Assembly (NCBI GenBank): GCA_013115135.1
Contig: JABANP010000182.1
Coordinates: 1-64,000 of the forward strand
Source: Perkinsus olseni
Lineage: Eukaryota; Perkinsozoa; Perkinsida; Perkinsidae
DNA: 64,000 bases
Reading direction: 5' to 3'
This document shows positions 34,298-43,533 of this stretch, piece after piece; within the stretch, counting starts at the first letter, position 1; every line of letters starts with the position of its first letter. Both the position numbers and the translations under genes were made by a program. Below the pieces are notes generated by a model that was not told the DNA's origin, did no database searches, and saw only the letters and a list, made by a program, of their open reading frames with translations.

Positions 34298-35195
34298 ATG
34301 AGGGTTACACTGTCAATGAGCGTTCGGTGGCTCCTCTGCATAGGACTGCGTCCGTGGACGGTGCCTGCTATGACGACGCTTCCAGAACGGTAGAGCAAAT
34401 CCCTCGGCTTCAACGTCTCCCAGCTAGAATATCGCTGTGAACTCCCGTCTGAAGGCTCGAAGATGGACGATTCAGCAGACTTTCTCGCTGTTCTTGATAA
34501 CGCTGAAGAGGGGGAGGTATGGTATCGAATAAAGCTCTCTTTTCTTACATAGCACGATCGTCTAGCTAGCGATTCTGAGTTCATGTCAGACTGTGGTTGG
34601 GTCCGTCGAGTTCGGTCTAGTGAGTGAGCCGAGGTATGGCAAGTGGGTCTATATCAATGGAGTTAATGTGAAAGACGCCTGGCAAAAAAAGGGAGTGGCA
34701 GCAGCGATGCTCACACGGCTGCTTGCATACGTAAGGCCATGTTAGTCCTCCCCACACCTCAAGATTTTCAGATCAAATTGGGATGGCCCGGAGTCACTGG
34801 CGCGTATTTACTGGTGGGATCCTCGGAAAAATTTGTAAGGAGTCTCTATGAGAAGTTAGGCTTCGTTAAAAAGGGTGAGCAATCAAACTTTCTTTCGTGG
34901 ACCGTTTGTTACTCATTATGCGCCGATCGTCTCGTTTATGCGTGCATAGCTGAATCTCCTCATGAGGAAGAGAGACTTTACGCTCCCTCCCGTTTTGCGG
35001 TGGATTCCGCAACGTAAAAGCAACCCCGCTTTAGGTAAACCGTTCTCGTACGACGGTTACGTCTACCGCTTCAGCTCGTCGCACGCAGAGGCTCTGCCCA
35101 TAGACCTGCCCTTGATTGATATGCAACTGCCTTTCACCAATGATCCTCAAGATGCAGTCGTTCTTGCGGAGCTGTTCTCGCCCACAACTAAGTGA
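34298..35195 (+). pseudogene. Secreted GNAT-like acetyltransferase paralog, copy 1 (probably decayed)
   Basis: Paralog of the gene at 46644-47422. A signal-like N-terminus starts at ATG 34298 or 34316 (MSVRWLLCIGL), followed in the same frame by VSQLEYRCELP up to a donor at 34517. Exon 2 is 34590-34730 (EPRYGKWVYINGVNVKDAW). Exon 3 starts at 34772 with GAYLLVG and SLYEKLGFVKKGE, the last part of the GNAT fold. A C-terminal block ends LPLIDMQLPFTNDPQD before the stop at 35195; its junction with exon 3 is unclear. In-frame TAG at 34391-34393 interrupts codon 26 (counted from ATG 34316) between signal peptide and mature region; a short intron there does not restore the frame. Stop-codon readthrough or a missed upstream exon are the alternatives to pseudogene. 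Confidence 0.6.
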
Positions 35196-36185
35196 AGGCA
35201 TCTGAGTCCGGCCTTGATGAAAAGCAAATCGCTCAGTCGTTGTTGTTCTTCCTGTTGCCGCCGACCGAACACACTGCGCATCTTTTGTTGCAGTCTCGAC
35301 GGTTGGGTATCGTTGGACGCTCCATCCTTCCTTTCTCCTATTCATCATTCTATCGCAGCGCCCCTGCGGGAAGTACACACGCGCGGAGTCGGTTCCTGCT
35401 CTCAGACTACTGTCGCTACGACAACCTCCACTCCTACTGCGCATGCTTGTGCACTACAGTGACCACCATCTCTGCTGCTTAGTTACTACCAGTATCTCGT
35501 GTCATTTCGCTCATTGCATTCGCGTGCATGAGTGTACGTGCTAGATTTAGCTACAGATCAAGCTTTGGATCACATCGTCGCTTAGACCCCCCTCAAGAGC
35601 AGTTTCGCCTTTCTTTGAGCTTGCGACACTTCACTGAGATACACTGCACTTGGTCCTATTTGAGCATCTAGGCTCTTCCTGCGCCATGTTTCCACCGCCA
35701 TTAGTATGCGTTCAACACCACGATATAGATCACGTTTTAGACCATCCTTCCATCTCCAACTTTTCCAACTTTTTCGGCGCGTCTCACTCATCCTTGTGCA
35801 CTGTAGTGACAACCTAGTGACGACTTCACGCTATGCAGCAGCTGCCACCCGGTTCAGTAGTACTCAGTTATTGGACTGAGTTATCGCTGCAATTACCTCA
35901 ACTGCGACTGGGTATCATTAGTCTCAGACAACCGTTCGACCTCATTATGCGCATTGCACTCGCGTGCATGAGTATACGTGCTACAGTGAGCTACAGATCA
36001 CGCTGTAGATTACACTTTCGCTTAGATCCCGTCAGATCGGGTTTTTACCGTCCTTCGAGCCTCGTTTCGACCGGCCACACTGTCCTGAGTCAGGACTCCT
36101 GACTTATAGTGCACTTGCAGGGGCTGTGCACACGAAGACATTAATCACCACAATTTGCAGTAAATCGTTACCCCCACCATAACCC
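35196..36185. other. Intergenic with two plus-strand motif copies
   Basis: Contains copies at about 35509-35543 and 35949-35983 of the 30-bp motif. No gene supported. Confidence 0.4.
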
Positions 36186-36425
36186 ATGAGCCTCCTCACT
36201 TCACTAACCTGCCTTGCGGTTTTCCTTGTGGTGCATATCGCGGTGGCCTACCATGGGCAATGTGCTACTTTTGCCCGACACCTGGGATGTGGTGACTGGG
36301 ACAAGGCAACCTGCAACCTCAGAGCCCAGCGCTGTCAAATGGCGAGGGGTTACGAAAATTCTTGTCCTGACCTTCACCGTTTCCCCTGTAATTGTGAACG
36401 CGAACTTCGTGGTGTGGACTGTTGA
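36186..36425 (+). CDS. Small secreted Cys-rich protein, copy 2
   Basis: 79 aa, single exon. Clear signal peptide (LLTSLTCLAVFLVVHIAVA, likely cut before YHGQC). The mature part shares the pattern of the copy at 33256-33477: C-x8-C-x7-C-x6-C-x9-C-x7-C with CNLRAQRCQMARGYE, plus two extra cysteines at the C-terminus (CNCERELRGVDC). The paralogs are about 50% identical in the Cys-rich region, so they are an old tandem duplication or are under diversifying change. Function unknown. Confidence 0.75.
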   Translation: MSLLTSLTCLAVFLVVHIAVAYHGQCATFARHLGCGDWDKATCNLRAQRCQMARGYENSCPDLHRFPCNCERELRGVDC

Positions 36426-37349
36426 TCTCCTTCTCTCTTGGCTCACCCTATTTCCATATCATCGGCTATCATGTCTCTAGTCTGCTGCAACGTCACTGCT
36501 GGCTGCTGTGCCGATGTCAACTGTATGTCCGTCTTGTAGAGCCGATTGCCATTAGACCGTCAACTTTGGTTTGACGATGTATGCCAAGAAGAATGATCTT
36601 CGGTCAGGACCTCCGTCGGATCACCTTGCGCCCTTGGACCCTGGAAGAGTTCTACAAGCAGAGCTGGATCTGCGCGTTTTCCGGGCAACCGCGTCTGAAA
36701 TACGAAGTGCCAGAAGAGTTACGCCGTAGCAGAAGTCGTAGTGTGGTCCTCTAACGACCGGGTCGACCGTTCCACCGAAGCGGCGAACACCCCTACGCAG
36801 TCTTTCTTGAACCCCAGATCGCAGTGGAATATTGGAATTCCGTCCTTTGTAGTAGGACCGTGTCGCTACGCCCCCCTCCCACCGTTGTGAGGTAGACTGA
36901 CTAGCCACATCAGCTGCAGCTTGCAATCGCGCCGAGGCGTCGGGTGGCCTTATTCAGTAGGAGGTCTCTACTTGGCCTCTCCAGGCATCATAACTTGAGA
37001 TGCAGAGTGTGCTTGCTCACTCACAGACTTCTACGCCTACGACGTCTATCCCTATTTCCTGCAGTTGCACGAAGCTCTCCCGACATGCAGTATGACTGAA
37101 CTGCCAACTGTTTCGGCGGCCTCACGGCCATTGTAGCGCGTGGATTTTTTTTCATTGGAGCGGGATACCGCTGGCTCCCAGGGAGAAGCAAGGATTAAGG
37201 ACAACCGGCAGCCGTAACAGTAGGAAAGGGGGACCGGTGTCGCGCAGGAGGCCGACGGCAGGAAACTTTCCTGAGGGAAGCGTGGTGCGCTAGTGTATAA
37301 ATAATCAGTACACTGAGTCAGGGCGTTACCGTAAGGCTCCTACACCAGC
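36426..37349. other. 5' flank of the tyrosine-recombinase retroelement
   Basis: No gene. A TATA-like GTATAAATAA lies at about 37296-37305, some 45 nt before the first ATG of the element, and could be its promoter. The left end of the element was not resolved; no clear copy of its 3' hairpins was found here. Confidence 0.4.
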
Positions 37350-38684
37350 ATGGCTAACCAGGAAGCCACCTTCTCCGCCGCCGGCTCGGAGACCCAGCAG
37401 CAAGCGTTACCTAGCTCAGCACCCACACCGACAACCATCACCCTGGCGAGTCCAGAGGACGAGGTCAAGGCGGTTATGAGCAACCTCGGTTTCCTCAGCG
37501 GTGCGAAGCTAACCGAAGACCTCGCAGGTGTTGACGGCGAGATGCTACTACAGATGACGACCCCGGCAACGTGCAAGGAACTACTGCCGAGCATAAACCC
37601 CCGACAGTCAGTCCTCCTCGCGGCGAAGATCAGGGCCTGGGCAACCGGGCGCACGGCTGCAGCCCACGCTGAAGCCGTCAGAAGCGCGCCTAGAAGCCCA
37701 CAACAGACCAACGAGGGGAGGGGAAGGCCCCTCGCCATAGACGACACACGCAGATCTAGATCGCGGTCAAGGACACCTCGCAGGAACCAGCCAAGCTCGG
37801 GATCAGCTGACCACACTGGCACTGGCCAGTCCATGCTACGGAATTTCGTCGCCCAGATCCTCACGGCCGGCGAAGACGAGGATAATGAGCAGGCAGATGA
37901 ACAGATCGCCAACAAGCTAGAGGAGTTGAAGCAGATCGCTGGCCCCATCAACCCCGAGTCGCTCCCCCCTAAGCAGGTCATGAAGCGCATACTCAGCCTC
38001 AAAAGGAAAGGTAAGGGTGGGGCCCCACCGGAGTACGTCGAACTCAAAAAATTCCTCCCGGCGGTTGCCGGCCCGGCTGGCGGCCAAGATCAGGGTGCCA
38101 TCAACTCTATGTCCATGATGGCAATGGGACTGGCTTATGTTCTGAGCGGACACTGGAACCTGGGGAACATGCTCACATATGTCGGTACGGTCACAAAGAT
38201 CGCCGCGTGTGACGGCTGGCAAACCGCCATCAACTATGACACGATGGCACGTAAGAGATGGGCAGCACAAGTGCTGACGGATGACAGGCGACAGGCCACC
38301 CTGGATGGCTTTCTAGACCTACACGTCCTGGACCAGGCGAGAACATTGGTGAGAAGGCAAACCCTGCACCAAGCGGGGCAACCAAACACGAGGGCTACCC
38401 AGGGATGGCGGCAGGTAGCCATGAGAGAGGGACTTTGCCTAGGATTCAGCCGAGAAGGCCCTAGGGGTTGCCCCAAAGGAAATGGAACCTGCAGGTATCA
38501 CCATAGGTGTGGTCTATGCAGGTCCCAATATCACGGGACGGCCCAGCATAAAACACAGCAGCCCCATGACCAGGGAAGGACCACGGCGGCGGGGTCGGGT
38601 ACGTCAAGCCAAGGAGACCATCAAAGGCGTCAGCAAGCTCAAAACGCAGGAGGCAAGCCCGGCAATCAGCAGTCCAAGCATTGA
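37350..38684 (+). CDS. DIRS-like retroelement ORF1 (gag-like)
   Basis: 444 aa from ATG 37350. Residues about 130-160 are Arg/Ser-rich; the middle is helical. Near residues 370-405 there is a Cys/His cluster, CLGFSREGPRGC ... CRYHHRCGLCRSQYHGTAQH, similar to the zinc motif at the end of DIRS-group gag proteins. The tail is Gln/Gly-rich and basic. It is the nucleocapsid-like protein of the element and sits 30 nt before ORF2. Identification rests on that Cys/His cluster and on the RT and recombinase that follow. Confidence 0.75.
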   Translation: MANQEATFSAAGSETQQQALPSSAPTPTTITLASPEDEVKAVMSNLGFLSGAKLTEDLAGVDGEMLLQMTTPATCKELLPSINPRQSVLLAAKIRAWATGRTAAAHAEAVRSAPRSPQQTNEGRGRPLAIDDTRRSRSRSRTPRRNQPSSGSADHTGTGQSMLRNFVAQILTAGEDEDNEQADEQIANKLEELKQIAGPINPESLPPKQVMKRILSLKRKGKGGAPPEYVELKKFLPAVAGPAGGQDQGAINSMSMMAMGLAYVLSGHWNLGNMLTYVGTVTKIAACDGWQTAINYDTMARKRWAAQVLTDDRRQATLDGFLDLHVLDQARTLVRRQTLHQAGQPNTRATQGWRQVAMREGLCLGFSREGPRGCPKGNGTCRYHHRCGLCRSQYHGTAQHKTQQPHDQGRTTAAGSGTSSQGDHQRRQQAQNAGGKPGNQQSKH

Positions 38685-38714
38685 CGGTTATGCGGGGGCC
38701 CCGCCGACTACAAA

Positions 38715-40940
38715 ATGTTCGACCCTGGAGGCGCTAACTCGCCTCCAAGCGAGAGGCTAGCACAGATCGAGCAACACATACATAACGCCCGAGCACAGGG
38801 CCGGCCGACCTTGGGAGTGAAGAAGGACCATGCAGAAGTCTCCGAACTACTCCTAAGCATAGCCAAAGAGGAGGCTACCATCACCGCCAAGCGCGAGCAC
38901 GCCATGAGGCAGTGGGAGAGGAGGGCGCGGGACCCTGAGGTCCAGACCCGAAACGAGCAGATCATCGCGGGAGCTGCGCCAGAGGTGAAGCACGCAATAC
39001 AACATATGAACCTGGCCCTACTCGACGAGATGCTCAAGCACTGCAACCACGAAGACACAACACTGGTGGCAGAAATAACGGCAGGGTTCAGGCTGACAGG
39101 GCGGCTGACCAGCAATGGTGTGTACAGGCCGAGGCAAGACCCACGAGGCAGACACCTCGACAAGGAACAAGCACTCGACGAAGCACCCAAGAGAAGAGAG
39201 GAGCTCGACAAGCTGGCGAGGGCTTGCGATGGCCCATATGCAGAAACGCTGTGGGACCAGGCACAACAAGACGCGCTCGACCACAAGCTGCTCGGCCCGC
39301 TCGACGAGCAGGCAATGGCTCTAAAGTTTGGAGACAGGTGGCTGTACAGCCACCGATTCCCTAAACCAGAAGCGACAAAAACCAGAGCCATCGACGACCT
39401 GTCTCAATCACAGGTCAACGACATGTGTGTTATCGATGAGCATCTCTATCTCGACGACATCGACAGCCTAGTCAACACAGCACAAGCCGCGTATCGGGCT
39501 GATGCGGCGTACAATGTCAAGAACCGCCAATACCTCCTGTGGCGCGGGGACCATAAGGATGCGTACAGGCAGTTCCCGATATCACCAACGGACCACTCAG
39601 TGGCGTCGATAAGGCTACCAGTCCCACGGGAAAAGAGGGGGCCCACATGGCCGCATTCGTCCGGCTACTATGTCCATCTCCGACTCCCGTTTGGGGCCCG
39701 GGGGTCGATGCTACACTACAGTAGGGTGAGCCGCGCAGTCTGCGCCATACTGAGACGGTTGCTCTGTGGGTACCATTACTAGCGTATGTCGATGATTATT
39801 ATGCAATATGCCCAGAAGAGCAAGCTAGTCACTGCCATGCTTTATTCCAGCGGGTCAATAGAGCACTGGGATTTCAGATAAAGGAGGAAAAGACAATGCT
39901 CCCCGCTGTGGAAGGCAAGCTGCTCGGCATAAAGCTCACAATCAGCCCTTCGGCCATCACCATGGACGTTGACGAGCAGCGCCGCCAAAAGCTGCAAGAA
40001 CAACTACGCGTGGTCCGGCAAAATAAACGCCTCAGCCCGACACTTGCGGGCAAGCTGGCTGGCAAACTCGGTTTCGCCGGGACCGCCTTCTGGGGGAAAA
40101 ATGGGCGCGCTTTCCTACGGGCGCTGTACAATCGTGCGGCACGAGGAAGATATCAGAGCGGGTTCGATGAAAAGCACGAGATCGCGCGAGCCCTGGATTG
40201 GTTCCAGTGGGCACTTGTGCACTGCCCACGGCGGCGCATCCCGCTGGGACAACAGCAGCAGGCCTCCACTATTTACACCGACGCCGAGTTCAGCGTCAAC
40301 CAGCAGGGTGCGATGACAGGCCGCATCGGCAGCGTCATACTACTACCTAATAACGCCACCAGATTTGTTGAGCTGGCAAGTGCCTACCGAGCTGTTCACG
40401 AAGCTCGAACCCCGTGAAACGCAGATCACGCCACTGGAAGTACTGGCGGTGCCGTTCAGCCTCCATCACTGGCTCGCGGATAAGAAGGCGCTCGGAGAGG
40501 CGCACAAGAACCCGGAGGGCATCATCGTCACAGTCTACATTGACTCAACAGCGGCACAATTCTGCATCAGGAAGGGATCCAGCCGACAAGATGACATGAA
40601 TGCCCTTGCGGCAGAGACATGGAAGATGTCAGCGGCCAACAACATAACACTCTGGACGGAGCACGTCTCGTCAGAAGAGAACGGGGCCGACCTCCCTAGC
40701 CGCAACATGATAACAGCATGCGAGGCGATGGGATGGCAGGCGTCCCCGGTGCAATATGATGTTCCCTGGCGCAAATGGCTTGCGGCAGTGGAAGCACCAA
40801 TCGAGGGGGATTACAAGAGGGCCACTAGGCGGAGGGCCCTACACCAACCTGTAATATTACTAGGTAGAGAATCAGCCAGACACCCAGGTAGCAGTAAACC
40901 GTGCACCGAGGTTGACCAACACAGACCCGTAGATACATAG
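38715..40940 (+). pseudogene. DIRS-like retroelement ORF2: reverse transcriptase-RNase H, two frameshifts
   Basis: Starts at ATG 38715. RT motifs in order: KTRAIDDLSQSQVN; HKDAYRQFPISP (motif A, about 39550); LPFGARGSMLHYSRVSRAV (motif B, about 39685); then a frame change at about 39770-39782 into AYVDDYYAICPEE (catalytic YVDD, about 39783). A second frame change at about 40365-40385 leads into the RNase H part, with YTDAEF before it and YIDSTAAQFCIRKGSSR (about 40540) and the ENGADLPSR end after it. Stop at 40938-40940. The two one-base shifts suggest an inactive copy, unless one is a programmed shift. The RT is of the DIRS/Ngaro type (LPFG ... YVDD, with no integrase or endonuclease after it). 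Confidence 0.85.
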
Positions 40941-41275
40941 AAACTCTAAAGGGAAGCACCACGGGCAAAAGAGCCCGGCGTGCGTCTTGCAAGATGCAGG
41001 GGATAGATGGAGCAAGGCGTGGGAATACCACGGACGCTGCGGAAGCGCGGGTGACCCATCGGGTCGAAATGGATGCGGGACACCGCCATTACTTCAGGCA
41101 AGGAGCGTACTAGGCACTACTCGCGGAAGCGACGGAGCGGGAATCCGCTTGGACCATTGGCCACGGACGGCCCGAGCAGGGCAGCAAGCGCGGTAGGCAT
41201 GGGAGGTCCAGAAAGGCAAGGGGGTAGTGGAACCTCCCACGGTGCCTCTCGCGGGTGATACTAGGCGCCCTATGA
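40941..41275. other. Spacer between RT/RNase H and recombinase frames of the element
   Basis: Part of the retroelement; no own product. The recombinase frame opens at about 41276 with no ATG nearby, so the link between the two frames (splicing, frameshift or alternative start) is unresolved. Confidence 0.5.
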
Positions 41276-42364
41276 CGGCCTCCCAGGAGAAACGCCCTAA
41301 GAAAATCCGAACTTCGTGTGTTGGCGATCGCGGGCTCAGGTACAAGCACCAAACTACTGGAGGACCTCCTGCAAGAATATGCAGCGGGAAGGAAGCTGGC
41401 CAGCATAAGCAGTAGCACTCTGAAGACCTATTTGTGCGGCGCTCGTAACTATGCGAAGTTCTGCCACGCAATTGGCCGAGCTCCCTTCCCTCCCGAGTCC
41501 GAAGTCGTTAGCATCTGGCTGATCACCTTTCGGAGGGCTACCACGGCAAAGAACTACCTCACGGGACTCAGGTTCTTCACGAAGGTTCTGCAGCCTAGCC
41601 ACTCTACGGCCAGCGCACTCGAGACCGATGCCATCCAGGACTCGCTGCATGTGCTCAAGCTGGTGACTCCGCCCCCGGAGAAGAAACTCGGGATACGCCT
41701 CTCGGTGGTTGCCATGATCCAGAGGCGAGTCGACAAATTATGGGGCGTGGCAAGAGAGGGATCGAAGTATGAGATCAAGGCCGTCATAGAGGAGGGAAGG
41801 TTCGCCATCGCGGGGCTTGTGGCCTACACCTGCGCACTACGAGTGGGGTCGGAGCTCCTCACTCTTTATGAGGAGCAAATATCATTCGACACGGAGGCCA
41901 GAACCTTCTCGATCCACCTACCGTATCGGAAGAACATCCGCGCCCCCGTCACGATAGAGAGGCCGTGCGTGTGCGCATCGGACCCTACTATCTGCGCGTA
42001 TCACAGATTGATATTCCTGAGGAGACTCCTGTCTGAGGCGGATGGGGGACGGCTGAGGCAGAGTTTCGGGAGATGGTTCCCGTACACTTTGACGAAGTTC
42101 AACAAGAAGCTGCGGGACGTTCTGGGTGCGTTGGGAGTGCCCAATACCACCGCATATGCCTCCCATTCCTTCCGGCGTGGCAGCACTCAGGATATTACGT
42201 CAGGAGGAGGCAGGGCATCGCTCACACAGGTGCTTCGCCACCAACAAGTGGCAAGCGCATCCTACCGGCAGTATCTGGACACGCGGGAGGCGGAAAAACT
42301 GGAGTTCGGCCAGCTAGTGGCAGCGATATGTGATGAAGGAGCCGTACAAGGCGCCAATGACTAG
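41276..42364 (+). CDS. DIRS-like retroelement tyrosine recombinase
   Basis: Frame open from 41276 to the stop at 42362-42364; a GTG at 41318 gives 348 aa, but no N-terminal ATG is seen. It has an N-terminal core-binding part (LLEDLLQEYAAGRKLASIS ... TLKTYL) and a catalytic part with the tyrosine recombinase residues: Arg in CALRVGSELLTL, HxxR in SHSFRRGSTQD, the later His in LRHQQVAS and the nucleophile Tyr in SYRQYLD. Together with the upstream RT this places the element in the DIRS order, which integrates its circular DNA by recombinase rather than by a DDE integrase. The frame itself is intact. Confidence 0.88.
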   Translation, partial: RPPRRNALRKSELRVLAIAGSGTSTKLLEDLLQEYAAGRKLASISSSTLKTYLCGARNYAKFCHAIGRAPFPPESEVVSIWLITFRRATTAKNYLTGLRFFTKVLQPSHSTASALETDAIQDSLHVLKLVTPPPEKKLGIRLSVVAMIQRRVDKLWGVAREGSKYEIKAVIEEGRFAIAGLVAYTCALRVGSELLTLYEEQISFDTEARTFSIHLPYRKNIRAPVTIERPCVCASDPTICAYHRLIFLRRLLSEADGGRLRQSFGRWFPYTLTKFNKKLRDVLGALGVPNTTAYASHSFRRGSTQDITSGGGRASLTQVLRHQQVASASYRQYLDTREAEKLEFGQLVAAICDEGAVQGAND

Positions 42365-42365
42365 A

Positions 42366-42423
42366 GGGGAAAATGCGATTGCACTGTCGGGCAAGGGAGG
42401 CAGAGTGCAAGTGCATTTTCCCC
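42366..42423. repeat. Compound hairpin directly after the recombinase stop
   Basis: Outer arms GGGGAAAATGC (42366-42376) and GCATTTTCCCC (42413-42423), 11 of 11 paired; inner arms TTGCACT (42379-42385) and AGTGCAA (42404-42410). It begins two nucleotides after the stop codon. It could be a 3'-end or packaging structure, or part of the internal complementary region typical of DIRS elements. Confidence 0.85.
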
Positions 42424-42691
42424 ACGAACTCATCACCTGTGGCGTTCGAGGAGTAATGGCGGATAAGTAGAGCCAGCTACGGCACGAGATAGCGCGAAAG
42501 AGAGAATGTTTTCCGATCGACTGCTCCTTGCCATCTTGCAGTTGCTCGAGCACAACTGAACCTTTCCTAGCGTTGGAATTAGCACAGCGCGAAATTCTTT
42601 CTCGTAAATCTGCGATATGCTTGTGTAACCTTTCTGACCTAGGCTTTTTGCGTTCGTCCCTCCTCGCCAGGCGACGCTATTTTGATGCAAT

Positions 42692-42736
42692 ATAATATTT
42701 TGGTGCGTGAGAAATTCTCACGCACCAAAATATTAT
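42692..42736. repeat. Perfect 21-bp hairpin downstream of the recombinase
   Basis: Arms 42692-42712 and 42716-42736 are exact inverted repeats around a 3-nt loop (AAT). It may mark the right end of the retroelement or belong to the wider class of short-loop hairpins in this window. Confidence 0.9.
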
Positions 42737-42899
42737 TTCTCACTGAGAATCATATCAGTATCTTCCTCCAAGTCCCTGTTACTGGCTGAAGCAAGGTTCT
42801 GTTGAGTCGAGAGGGAAATACTTTGTGTAGGGCGATCATACCGTACGTCAGCCTTCGTTTTGAACCTCAACAAACCACTTATCCTGTAGTTGAGCTGCT

Positions 42900-43533
42900 A
42901 TGGCCAGACAGGCTACCTTGCTGCTTTTCGCGGCCCTTACTCTCCCGGAAGCATCATCATCGTATCAGTCTGCTAGTAATTCGAGGAATGTGAGCCCCGA
43001 TGTTCCCAGCAGGCTGAACATGACCTTCTACGACCATGAGACACGGACAGAGGTAAAACATCTCCAGTGTTCATCGTTGTCGAGCCTGTTTTGCTCTGCG
43101 TCACTGCACGCTGAACCTCGACGTGCTAATGGCCCTGGCAGAGTGTGAATTTTTCGTAGACCGTAATAGGATACCTCGACCTTCCGGGATCTGAGAAACT
43201 CGTCGTTACTGACGTGGCACATGTGGAGTACAACAAGGGGTAATGCTTCGCAGTATAACTAACACGCATCGCCGTGACCTCAGGGAAGACGGCTGCCTCG
43301 AGTACACTGTAGTGGCTGATGAAGATGTGCTGAGAAAATACAGCGCCCTCTTGGGAAGCGAATCGTTGACAAAGATCACAGCGAAGACCCCGCCCTCATT
43401 GAGAGCGCAAGCGATGCGCAAATTCGGCTCACAAATTCTGGGAGAATACGAAAAGGCTTCCTCCCGCGACGGTACCGGACTTCGCACCTCCGCAACCAAC
43501 GTCCGCGATGCCAAAGACTGGGTAGAGGCATAG
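42900..43533 (+). CDS. Secreted orphan protein, three exons
   Basis: Exons join(42900..43052, 43160..43239, 43284..43533), phases 0 and 2 matching, give 160 aa. The N-terminus MARQATLLLFAALTLPEASS is a signal peptide; the mature protein has one N-glycosylation sequon (NMT) and one Cys. Middle segment GYLDLPGSEKLVVTDVAHVEY, C-terminal helix rich in Arg and Ala. No family recognised. It begins about 165 nt after the retroelement's terminal hairpin, so the element inserted next to it or it arose nearby. Introns are 107 and 44 nt. Confidence 0.7.

Larger units (their letters stand above)
32389..35983. repeat. Five copies of a ~30-bp motif around secreted-protein genes
   Basis: Core ATTGCACTCGCGTGCATGAG followed by a TATACGTGC-like end. 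Copies: minus at about 32389-32420 and 32662-32696; plus at about 33062-33095, 35509-35543 and 35949-35983. The core contains the near-palindrome CACTCGCGTG. One plus copy lies about 190 nt before the first Cys-rich gene and one about 240 nt before the second, inside longer similar blocks (for example the ATGGAACAGCTACC and ATGCAGCAGCTGCC strings upstream of each). This fits a duplicated promoter region or a duplicated gene unit. Confidence 0.7.

Noticed and set aside
40365..40417. Overlap of two RT/RNase H frames as separate genes
   Set aside because: Protein similarity continues across the shift, so this is one frameshifted ORF.
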